From Bacillus sp. FSL K6-3431 (GTDB lineage: Bacteria > Bacillota > Bacilli > Bacillales > Bacillaceae_C): a stretch of DNA of 64,000 nucleotides. The notes under the pieces were generated by a model. The model ran no database searches and had not been told where the DNA came from. It saw only the letters and a list, made by a program, of their open reading frames with translations. Both the position numbers and the translations under genes were made by a program. Shown in pieces: positions 1-7,045 of the stretch. Where the stretch lies: positions 3,596,001 to 3,660,000 of the forward strand of contig NZ_JBBOCT010000001.1 of the NCBI RefSeq assembly GCF_038002605.1, given 5' to 3'. Each line of letters starts with the position of its first letter. The first letter of the stretch is position 1.

Positions 1-305
1 AGATTGTGCAGCATCCTGTAAATGATTTCGTAAAAGAGTTTGTGGGAATTGAATCGCGTAGGGATGAAAATGTAGATTTGGAGTCAATAGTGGATCATAG
101 TGTCGGTAATGGTAATAGTGGTGCTTCTGATTCATTGGTAACTATTTCGGTCCATTCAACCTTAAAAGAGATTCTTGAAGCCTTCACCCATGAAGATCAA
201 CTCCAGATAGAAAAAGAAGGCCAACGTATTGGGATGATCAATCGCCAAAAAATGATGCAGTACTTAGCGAATCGCTTGCAAGAAAGAGGCGTAAACAATG
301 ACTAA
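1..305 (+). CDS. Compatible-solute ABC transporter ATP-binding protein, C-terminal part (OpuFA-like)
   Basis: The gene is cut by the left window edge; the frame is open from base 3 and ends with TGA at 303-305. The visible 100 residues begin with HPVNDFVKEFVG, the sequence that typically follows the nucleotide-binding domain in OpuCA/ProV-type ATPases, and continue into a degenerate CBS-like regulatory tail. It would energise osmoprotectant (glycine betaine, choline or carnitine) import at the membrane. It overlaps the next gene by 8 bp, so the two are translationally coupled. The assignment rests on this tail plus the partner gene; the Walker motifs lie outside the window. Confidence 0.8.
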   Translation, partial: IVQHPVNDFVKEFVGIESRRDENVDLESIVDHSVGNGNSGASDSLVTISVHSTLKEILEAFTHEDQLQIEKEGQRIGMINRQKMMQYLANRLQERGVNND

Positions 306-1821
306 TATGATGAATGAATTTCGTGACAGGCAAAGTCAACTGTTCCAAGCTTTATTTGAGCATATTCAAATTTCATTGATATCCCTTTTGTTTGCCGTCT
401 TGATTGCCATCCCACTTGGTATTTACTTGACTAGAAGAAAAAAGGTTGCCGAAAGTATAATTGGAGCTTCAGCTGTTTTACAAACCATTCCGTCCCTCGC
501 TTTACTTGGTTTATTAATCCCCTTGCTAGGGATAGGTAAGGTCCCGGCAATTATAGCTCTTGTTGCCTATGCATTGCTCCCGATTTTAAGGAATACCTTT
601 ACTGGGATTAATGAAGTTGATTCTTCACTAAAGGAAGCAGCGCGCGGTATGGGTATGAATACTCGCCAACAGCTCTTGAAGGTGGAAATGCCACTTGCTA
701 TGCCTGTAATCATGGCAGGGATTCGCACAGCAATGGTATTGATTGTGGGGACAGCAACATTGGCTGCGCTTATTGGTGCTGGTGGTCTAGGGGATATTAT
801 TTTGTTAGGGATTGACCGAAATAACTCGATGTTAATTGTATTAGGTGCCATTCCGGCAGCATTATTAGCAATTTTATTTGATCTATTATTGCGTAAGTTT
901 GAGCAGCTTTCTTTTAAAAAAACATTGGTTTCCATCGGTCTTTTTATCATTTCAGCAGTACTGATTATGGTTCTTCCGTTCATATGGACAAGCGGTAAGA
1001 AAGATATTGTCATCGCCGGAAAACTTGGATCTGAACCAGAAATATTAATCAATATGTATAAAATTCTAATTGAGCAAGATACAGATTTACGCGTTGAATT
1101 GAAGCCGGGACTTGGTAAAACATCTTTTGTCTTTAATGCGTTAAAAGGTGGCAGTATTGATGTATATCCAGAGTTTACAGGTACCGCTATCTCTGAATTT
1201 TTAAAAGAGACTGCGATAAGCACAGATCGCGATGAGGTGTATGAACAAGCAAGAGAAGGTTTGTTAAAAGAATTTGATTTAGCTATGCTTGACCCAATGG
1301 AATACAATAACACCTATGCATTGGCTGTACCTAAAGAAACGGCAGACCGGTTCCAATTAAGTGCAATTTCTGATTTAGCTGCAGTTCAGCAAAACATCAA
1401 GCCAGGCTTTACTTTGGAATTCGCTGATCGCGAGGATGGTTATTTAGGCATTCAAAAGCTTTATGGCATCCAATTCTCTGATATCGTCACAATGGAGCCA
1501 AAATTACGCTACAATGCGATTGAAACAGGTGATATTAATTTGGTCGATGCTTATTCAACAGATAGTGAGATTAGGCAGCATCAGCTCGTTGTTTTAGAAG
1601 ATGATCAAAACTTATTTCCACCATACCAAGGTGCTCCATTGCTACGCGAAGAAACAATAAAGAAGCATCCTGAAATCGAGGACGCTTTAAATAAATTGGC
1701 TGGGAAAATTACAGATGATGAGATGCGCGAAATGAATTACCAAGTAAATGTAGAAGAAAAAAAGCCAGTAGAAGTAGCGAAAGAGTTTCTCAGAAATGCA
1801 GGTCTGTATCTCGGAAAATAA
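298..1821 (+). CDS. Fused permease/substrate-binding protein of an osmoprotectant ABC importer (OpuFB-like)
   Basis: The 507-residue protein fuses two modules. Residues about 15-205 are a BPD-type permease with about five or six membrane helices and the EAA loop (EAARGMGMNTRQQ). After another membrane segment (about 210-232), residues about 240-507 form an extracytoplasmic binding protein that begins DIVIAGKLGSEPEIL and contains KPGLGKTSFVF and DVYPEFTGT, typical of the OpuBC/OpuCC type of betaine/choline/carnitine receptor. A permease-to-receptor order in one chain is the arrangement described for OpuF. Together with the ATPase fragment upstream it would form a complete osmoprotectant importer. 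Substrate choice cannot be read from sequence alone. Confidence 0.88.
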   Translation: MTNMMNEFRDRQSQLFQALFEHIQISLISLLFAVLIAIPLGIYLTRRKKVAESIIGASAVLQTIPSLALLGLLIPLLGIGKVPAIIALVAYALLPILRNTFTGINEVDSSLKEAARGMGMNTRQQLLKVEMPLAMPVIMAGIRTAMVLIVGTATLAALIGAGGLGDIILLGIDRNNSMLIVLGAIPAALLAILFDLLLRKFEQLSFKKTLVSIGLFIISAVLIMVLPFIWTSGKKDIVIAGKLGSEPEILINMYKILIEQDTDLRVELKPGLGKTSFVFNALKGGSIDVYPEFTGTAISEFLKETAISTDRDEVYEQAREGLLKEFDLAMLDPMEYNNTYALAVPKETADRFQLSAISDLAAVQQNIKPGFTLEFADREDGYLGIQKLYGIQFSDIVTMEPKLRYNAIETGDINLVDAYSTDSEIRQHQLVVLEDDQNLFPPYQGAPLLREETIKKHPEIEDALNKLAGKITDDEMREMNYQVNVEEKKPVEVAKEFLRNAGLYLGK

Positions 1822-1880
1822 ATATATAATGATACACGCTCATGTATAATGAGTATAAATAAAAAAGGGGTGTGAACAGA

Positions 1881-2186
1881 ATGAGGAAAAGTGTTAAACA
1901 TATGGTTATGTTTAGCCTACATGTAGGTAAAGATACATCAGAGGCGGAGGACTTCTTGAAAGAAAGTGCAGCCGAATTGGCTTCAATTCCAGGTGTACAA
2001 CAATTTGAGGTGCTTCGTCAGGTTAGTGCCAAGAATGATTATGATTATGGCTTTTCAATGATATTTACAGATCAAGAGGCCTATGATGCTTATGATAATC
2101 ACCCAGTGCATCAAAATTATGTTGCCGAACGTTGGCTGAAGGAAGTAAGTATCTTCCAAGAAATGGACTTCGTGAAGTACGAATAA
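1881..2186 (+). CDS. Dabb (stress-responsive alpha/beta barrel) domain protein
   Basis: A small protein of about 101 residues with the Dabb pattern: VKHMVMFSL near the start, a central helix, PGVQQFEVLRQV, and the conserved DHPVHQ-like segment (YDNHPVHQNYV) before the C terminus. Dabb proteins are small dimeric ferredoxin-like barrels of mostly unknown function. I chose ATG 1881 because AAAGGGGTG lies 8 bases upstream; a GTG at 1872 would sit inside that ribosome binding site. The gene follows the Opu operon by about 60 bp and has its own terminator. Confidence 0.82.
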   Translation: MRKSVKHMVMFSLHVGKDTSEAEDFLKESAAELASIPGVQQFEVLRQVSAKNDYDYGFSMIFTDQEAYDAYDNHPVHQNYVAERWLKEVSIFQEMDFVKYE

Positions 2187-2194
2187 CCCGAAAG

Positions 2195-2226
2195 AGCCGT
2201 CAATCTGTTGAGTGGCGGCTTTTTTT
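2195..2226 (+). terminator. Rho-independent terminator after the Dabb gene
   Basis: AGCCGTCA pairs with TGGCGGCT across a short loop (8 bp including one G-U) and is followed by seven T residues. It lies 9 bp after the stop codon. Confidence 0.8.
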
Positions 2227-2252
2227 GCAGTGTGGGTGAACGGAGACCAGCA

Positions 2253-2336
2253 TTACTACCGATTGTGACGTAATTACTACCGATTATTAGTATCTTACTA
2301 CCGATTATGCAAAGTTTACTACAGATTGTAAAAAAG
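2253..2336. repeat. Four tandem copies of a 21-bp intergenic repeat
   Basis: The 12-bp core TTACTACCGATT begins at 2253, 2274, 2295 and 2316 (the last copy reads TTACTACAGATT), exactly 21 bp apart, with nine variable bases after each core. It lies between the Dabb terminator and the decayed NERD gene. No coding function is evident. Confidence 0.85.
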
Positions 2337-2364
2337 CGCATCATGTTATAGCTAATAATGATGT

Positions 2365-3328
2365 TTACTCACTCATTTTTGGGTCAAATATCATCGTATA
2401 TGTTCGATTTTGAAAGGTTCCATCGTTTTTTAAGTTCATGCTTTGTAGAATCCTTGTGGTGGTTTGCATCTTTTCGATATACAGGAATTCACGGCAATCC
2501 TTGTTTGTCATTTTATCGCCAAACAATAAAAACCATTCTTTTATTGCCTGTTGATGAGCGTCTTTGCTTATTTTACTGCAATTAATACAGTACCAACCCT
2601 TTTTCGATTTAGTCATACCTAATACGCCACAGGATTCACACCTGACCCCTGTACGAATCTCTCTCTTCTGAATGTTATACACTTCGCAGAGCGGCGATGG
2701 GATATAGCGTTGATGATTATTCAAAATTTCTGTTGTTAACCAGTTTAACTTATCTTTTTCTAACCAAACGGAACTAGGAGTAAGACTTCTAATGTATGGT
2801 GGAATTAGGTTGGGGAATAAAACCTTTGTTTTCGCGGGAGCTTGCTCTACAATTTGTTTTAGATATGCGAGTACTACAACACCGTAAACGGGCAAGTGTA
2901 TACCCCGAATTTGAAGCCATTTGTTGAATAATTCTACGTTTCGCTCTACCTGCGCTGCGGGACTGTCAAATCCGTCTATATGCCCGTCGGCCCTAATCCG
3001 AATTAGTTGCGGAGGATTATCAATAAACTTCAATCGTCCACCAACGTTTTTTACTTCGAAAATAATCGCAAAGGAGGATATCAATAATAAAGTGTCCATT
3101 GAAATATACTGCTAGAAAATAGGGCTATATCGTGGAAAATCCGTGGTTCATCGTGAATCTGTGTTTACAAAAGATGTCGGCTACTCTATCCTCACCTCCA
3201 ATGCCAGCTTGTCGAGCAGAATAGCTTCCAATCAATGCCGATGATAAAGGATGGTTTTCAATTATCCGGGCCAAACCAGCTTCCAAGCTTTGAAGCGTTA
3301 GCGACTCGTCACAGTTTTTAACAATAAT
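2365..3328 (-). pseudogene. Decayed NERD (nuclease-related domain) protein gene
   Basis: Two reading frames carry consecutive parts of one NERD protein. The upstream part (3328 down to about 3125) has the NERD N-terminal features, including ARQAGIGGEDRVADIF. The downstream part (about 3105 down to 2365) starts at MDTLLLISSFAIIFEVKN, the NERD core strand with the EVKN motif, and ends with a Cys4 zinc-ribbon-like segment (CESCG...CINCS). Between them is an in-frame TAG and a change of frame. The codon 7 bases after the AAGGAGGTG ribosome site is ATT rather than ATG, so the start also looks mutated. NERD proteins are thought to act on DNA, but the function is not established. I infer the gene is dead; a downstream fragment could still be translated. 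Confidence 0.8.
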
Positions 3329-3375
3329 TACTAAACACCTCCTTACATTTAGGATAGCACAATACAAAGCCACCT

Positions 3376-3702
3376 TCATCCTTCCAACCAATCCATATTC
3401 TGATCTTCACTTGTCCATTGAAACCTCTCAAGATCAACACGCAGCTTTGCGTCTATTACTACGCCTTCCTTCTCCAGCAAAACTTTCTGCTTGCCTCCAT
3501 CACTAATCACAATGTCACCTTTCGCATTTACAACGCGATGCCATGGCAATTGGTGTTTTGCGCTCATGGAGTGAAGAACTCTTGCTACTTGCCTCGCACC
3601 TCGAGCATTACCAGCAAGCCTCGCGATTTGCCCATATGATGCAACCTTTCCTTCTGGAATACCGCGAATCACTTGAATGATTTTTTCTGTAAAAGTTTTC
3701 AT
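3376..3702 (-). CDS. Alkyltransferase-like (ATL) DNA-binding protein
   Basis: The 108-residue protein matches the DNA-binding domain of O6-alkylguanine methyltransferases (GKVASYGQIARLAG, with the arginine-finger region and PWHRVVNAKGDI). In true methyltransferases the motif is PCHRV; here Trp replaces the reactive Cys, the hallmark of ATL proteins, which bind O6-alkylguanine and hand it to nucleotide excision repair without transferring the alkyl group. The length is also that of an ATL. It lies 48 bp upstream of the decayed NERD gene in the same direction and may have shared its transcript. Confidence 0.87.
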   Translation of the reverse strand: MKTFTEKIIQVIRGIPEGKVASYGQIARLAGNARGARQVARVLHSMSAKHQLPWHRVVNAKGDIVISDGGKQKVLLEKEGVVIDAKLRVDLERFQWTSEDQNMDWLEG

Positions 3703-3754
3703 TTTACTTCACCCACCAATCATACGTGTTCAAAAAGGTGCCAAATTAGAAACG

Positions 3755-3870
3755 AGAATTTCGAGGCGAGAAGGTTTTGAGGATCAGACTTGCACAGGAT
3801 GTGCTGACTTCTGTGTTGCTCACACGACGTGAGCGGTCTTAACAGAGGATCCTTTTCCTTAGAAGAAGTA
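3755..3870. other. Hairpin-rich intergenic segment
   Basis: Between the ATL gene and the cupin gene two short palindromes stand out: GCACA-GGA-TGTGC (3792-3804) and GCTCAC-ACGAC-GTGAGC (3818-3834). A related string (AGCACAGGATGCG) occurs in the spacer at about 6132-6144, so this may be a dispersed intergenic repeat family. I see no gene here. Confidence 0.4.
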
Positions 3871-4000
3871 CCTAATTGCCAACGAAGAAATTCGCCGTTT
3901 ATATTTGGTGAATTTTTGAACATACACCAATAGTATAACATTTTACCTTTTAAAATCCGGCTGTCAGGGTAAAAGTAATACAAAGAAGGGAGTGTCAATA

Positions 4001-4321
4001 ATGACAATTAAAAACGCAGGAGAAGGTAAAGAATTCAACGAAGGCAGATTAATAAAAACAGAGCTATTCCAGGAAGGAAAAACGACCGCATTAGTACTGA
4101 ACTTTTTACCTGGGCAAATATTGCCGCCGCATCCGCATCCAGACTCCAACGTTTATATATATGTAATCGAAGGAAAAGGAATATGCAAGATTGACGATAA
4201 GGAAAATCCTATATCTGAAAAAGATGTCATACATGCCGCAGACAAACAGCATGTAAGTATCGAGAATACCGGCGACGCTACATTAAGTATTTACATTGTT
4301 CAAGCCCATGAATCATTATAA
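4001..4321 (+). CDS. Small cupin-domain protein
   Basis: A single-domain cupin of 106 residues. The first motif is GQILPPHPHPDSNVYIYVIEGKG, with a His pair, and the second ends in HVSIENTGDATLSIYIV. Such small cupins bind a metal and often act as dioxygenases, isomerases or sensors; nothing here identifies the substrate. I chose ATG 4001, which has AGAAGGGAG about 9 bases upstream, over GTG 3992, which lies inside that site. It is followed 55 bp later by a two-component system, with no clear terminator between. Confidence 0.8.
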   Translation: MTIKNAGEGKEFNEGRLIKTELFQEGKTTALVLNFLPGQILPPHPHPDSNVYIYVIEGKGICKIDDKENPISEKDVIHAADKQHVSIENTGDATLSIYIVQAHESL

Positions 4322-4375
4322 AATGCTTGAAAATCTTCCTACAGTATGACATGTTTAACAAAAAAGGGAGATATT

Positions 4376-5077
4376 ATGGCGAAAATCATGATTGTTGAGG
4401 ATGATCCCAAAATCGCAGTACTTCTTCAGAGCCATCTAGAGAAGTATGGATATGATGTCGTACTCACAGAAGAATTTGAATTCGTAGTGGACCTTTTTCA
4501 AGAGGCGAAGCCGGACCTTGTGTTATTGGATATTAACTTACCAAGTTTTGATGGGTATTATTGGTGTCGACAGATCAGACAGATTTCCACTTGCCCGATT
4601 CTGTTTATTTCTGCTCGGTCAGGAGAAATGGACCAAGTGATGGCTTTAGAAAATGGAGCAGATGACTTTATCACAAAGCCTTTTCACTATGAGATAGTCA
4701 TGGCGAAAATTCGTAGTCATCTCCGACGTGCATACGGGGAATATGCACCAAAAGTAGAGGAACGGATTGTCGACTTGGAAGGACTTATTCTTTACGTGGA
4801 AAGAATGGAATTACAAAGAGAAAATGCTATTGTATCATTAACTAAAAAGGAAACGATTCTTCTCGAAATGCTGATGAAGCGATCACCAAGAGTTGCAAGC
4901 CGTGAAGTAATTCTTGAAAAACTTTGGGACGACCAATCTTTTGTAGATGAAAATACGCTAAATGTTAATATCGCAAGAGTACGAAAAAAGCTTCAAGAAT
5001 TAGGGATAGAAGAAGCAATTGAGACAGTCAGAGGAGCGGGATATAGAATCAATCCATCCTGGGAAAATAAACAATGA
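4376..5077 (+). CDS. BceR-type response regulator (OmpR family)
   Basis: The receiver domain (residues 1-115) has the acidic pair EDD, the phospho-acceptor Asp52 (LVLLDINLP) and the switch Lys in ITKPFH. The C-terminal winged helix (about 130-230) ends TVRGAGYRI. ATG 4376 has AAAGGGAG five bases upstream and is preferred to ATG 4346. The stop overlaps the kinase start by ATGA. The adjacent kinase with a very short sensor and the BceAB-like exporter downstream show that this is a BceR-type regulator for peptide-antibiotic or cell-envelope stress. It probably binds the TTACA-N4-TGTAA palindrome at 6181. Confidence 0.88.
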   Translation: MAKIMIVEDDPKIAVLLQSHLEKYGYDVVLTEEFEFVVDLFQEAKPDLVLLDINLPSFDGYYWCRQIRQISTCPILFISARSGEMDQVMALENGADDFITKPFHYEIVMAKIRSHLRRAYGEYAPKVEERIVDLEGLILYVERMELQRENAIVSLTKKETILLEMLMKRSPRVASREVILEKLWDDQSFVDENTLNVNIARVRKKLQELGIEEAIETVRGAGYRINPSWENKQ

Positions 5078-6069
5078 AATTATTTTTAAGAGAGCATGTC
5101 CCACTTGTACTAATCAATATCATTCAAATAATGATTATCATATTTATTTTCTGGATAGATGGATATCGAGATTATCCGCTTGCTCTTTATTCGGTATTTC
5201 TTGGTACCTTTCTATTAACTGTCTATTTAATTTATCATTATATCACTCATAAAGACTTTTACAAACGGTTGACAGTCTCGATGAGAGCATTTGATGAAGC
5301 AAATCGAACGCTAGGCAACGCTCCACTTCCAGAAGCACTTGAAGGACTTCTAAAGGCGCAGTATACCCAATATATGAATGAACTACATATGCAGGCGAAA
5401 AAGCGTAGCGACCATCTTACATTCATTAACCAATGGGTTCATCAGATGAAAACGCCTCTCTCTGTAATTGAACTGATCGCCCAAGAAGATGACGATGAGA
5501 AATTTGAAAGCATCCGAGAAGAAGCGGAGAGATTAGGTAAAGGTCTAGAAATGGTTCTATATGCGGCTAGACTGGAAGCCTTTGAACATGATTTTCAAGT
5601 AGGACCAGTTTCTTTGGGGGAAATAACGGAGCAAGCGATTCGTGACAATAAACGTTTGTTCATTAAAAGCAGGGTGTATCCGGAAACCAAGATTCATTCA
5701 GAAGTACTTGTTGATTCAGATGAAAAGTGGCTCATTTTTATTTTGAATCAATTTATTACAAATGCTGTAAAGTATTCAACAGGCAAATCGCAAAAAATTA
5801 TTATCTCCGTTTCTAAATGTGAAGAACATGCGTTGTTCGAAGTGGAGGATTATGGAGTCGGGATCGCAAAGACAGATATGAAACGCGTTTTTAAGCCATT
5901 TTTCACAGGGGAAAATGGTCGGCTTTATCGTGAATCAACAGGAATGGGCTTATATTTGGCGAAAGAGGTGTGTGATCGCCTCGGCCACAATATTGAAATC
6001 AAATCTGAAAGAGGCACAGGAACAAAGGTGAAGCTTACCTTTCCTTCCCAGTCCAGTTCTAGCACTTAA
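5074..6069 (+). CDS. BceS-type intramembrane-sensing histidine kinase
   Basis: The 331-residue kinase has two membrane helices (about 10-28 and 36-56) with only a few residues between them, so there is no extracellular sensor. The dimerisation/phospho-acceptor helix contains WVHQMKTPLSVIEL with His123, and the ATPase domain has the N box (NQFITNAVKYS) and the G boxes (DYGVGI, GMGLYLAK). In this family the kinase senses through its partner BceAB transporter. Coupled to the regulator by a 4-bp overlap. Confidence 0.9.
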   Translation: MKLFLREHVPLVLINIIQIMIIIFIFWIDGYRDYPLALYSVFLGTFLLTVYLIYHYITHKDFYKRLTVSMRAFDEANRTLGNAPLPEALEGLLKAQYTQYMNELHMQAKKRSDHLTFINQWVHQMKTPLSVIELIAQEDDDEKFESIREEAERLGKGLEMVLYAARLEAFEHDFQVGPVSLGEITEQAIRDNKRLFIKSRVYPETKIHSEVLVDSDEKWLIFILNQFITNAVKYSTGKSQKIIISVSKCEEHALFEVEDYGVGIAKTDMKRVFKPFFTGENGRLYRESTGMGLYLAKEVCDRLGHNIEIKSERGTGTKVKLTFPSQSSSST

Positions 6070-6082
6070 CCGAAGATCCTCT

Positions 6083-6165
6083 TCGCTCTATGTTTCTTGG
6101 AGGCCATCAGGCCAAAGGCCACAAAGGCTTTAGCACAGGATGCGCCGTTCCTAGTCTTTCTTCTT
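6083..6165. other. Intergenic segment with repeated GGCC hairpin-forming strings
   Basis: The spacer between the kinase and exporter genes contains several GGCC words (GGCCATCAGGCC, AAAGGCC) and AGCACAGGATGCG, which resembles the 3791-3804 string. No gene is visible. It may be a degraded intergenic repeat. Confidence 0.3.
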
Positions 6166-6180
6166 GCATTCTGTATAACC

Positions 6181-6194
6181 TTACAAAAGTGTAA
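6181..6194. promoter_or_regulatory. Candidate BceR operator upstream of the exporter genes
   Basis: TTACAAAAGTGTAA is a perfect 5-4-5 inverted repeat, the form reported for BceR/YxdJ-family operators, 78 bp upstream of the ATPase start. It is inferred from form and position only. Confidence 0.55.
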
Positions 6195-6222
6195 TAAAAC
6201 TGAAAGCTGAACCGATGGTTAA

Positions 6223-6268
6223 AAACCCCTTTTTTCTATTACACTATGTGTAGAAGAGAAAGGGGTTT
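6223..6268 (+). promoter_or_regulatory. Long inverted repeat that covers the ribosome binding site of the exporter ATPase gene
   Basis: AAACCCCTTT (6223-6232) pairs perfectly with AAAGGGGTTT (6259-6268), which contains the AAAGGGG ribosome binding site for ATG 6272. Nested inside is TACAC-TAT-GTGTA (6240-6252), and the bases between the two stems can nearly all pair. Folded, the start would be hidden, so this may set or regulate translation. The inner palindrome could instead be a protein site. Confidence 0.6.
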
Positions 6269-6271
6269 ATT

Positions 6272-7045
6272 ATGTTGGATATGTTAAAAATTAAAAACTT
6301 AAGTAAAGTATATGATGGAAAAGTAGCTTATAGAGCTTTAAATGATATTGATTTAACTATTGAAGCAGGTGAGTTTGTTGGAGTGATGGGGCCATCTGGG
6401 AGTGGGAAAACGACCATGCTTAATATGGTGGCAACCATCGATCAACCGACATCAGGCGGTATCTTAATTAATGGAAAAGATCCATTTCGCTTAAAACAAA
6501 ATGATCTTGCATTATTTAGACGTAGACAATTGGGCTTCGTTTTCCAAGATTTTAATTTGCTTCATACTTTAACGGTTGAGGAAAATATTGTTCTACCGCT
6601 TACACTTGACGGCGAAAAGGTGAGAGTAATGGAGGAAAAGGTAAATATGATTGCTGAAAGATTAGGCATTACAGATATTTTAAAAAAGCGCATATATGAA
6701 ATTTCCGGTGGACAAGCGCAAAGAACAGCAATTGCTCGTTCGATTATTCACTCGCCTAGCATGGTGCTAGCTGATGAGCCAACTGGAAATCTAGATTCGA
6801 AATCTTCAAAGGCAGTGATGGAAACCCTTGAGAATATTAATAAAAAAGATAAAACAACGATGATGATGGTGACACATGATTCGATTGCAGCAAGTTATTG
6901 TGATCGTGTTGTGTTTATAAAAGACGGAAAATTGTTTAACGAAATTCACCGTGGTGACAATCGCCAAGCCTTTTTCCAAAAAATCATCGATGTGTTATCG
7001 CTATTAGGAGGGGATTCACATGACCTTTCGACAATTCGCGTTTAA
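6272..7045 (+). CDS. BceA-type ABC transporter ATP-binding protein
   Basis: A MacB/LolD-like ATPase of 257 residues. It shows Walker A GPSGSGKT, the Q-loop FQDFNLL, the signature SGGQAQR, Walker B MVLADEPTGNLD and the switch His in VTHD. It pairs with the large permease that starts within its last 26 bp. BceAB-type systems protect the undecaprenyl-phosphate cycle by removing peptide antibiotics such as bacitracin from their lipid targets, and signal to their kinase. The drug handled here cannot be told. Confidence 0.9.
   Translation: MLDMLKIKNLSKVYDGKVAYRALNDIDLTIEAGEFVGVMGPSGSGKTTMLNMVATIDQPTSGGILINGKDPFRLKQNDLALFRRRQLGFVFQDFNLLHTLTVEENIVLPLTLDGEKVRVMEEKVNMIAERLGITDILKKRIYEISGGQAQRTAIARSIIHSPSMVLADEPTGNLDSKSSKAVMETLENINKKDKTTMMMVTHDSIAASYCDRVVFIKDGKLFNEIHRGDNRQAFFQKIIDVLSLLGGDSHDLSTIRV

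Noticed and set aside
567..1313. 248-codon open frame on the minus strand
   Set aside because: It lies wholly inside the fused permease/receptor gene, has no ribosome site and no recognisable domain; a shadow of the real gene.
3720..4007. 95-codon open frame upstream of the cupin gene
   Set aside because: No ribosome site or family pattern; it covers the hairpin-rich spacer and overlaps the cupin start on the other strand.
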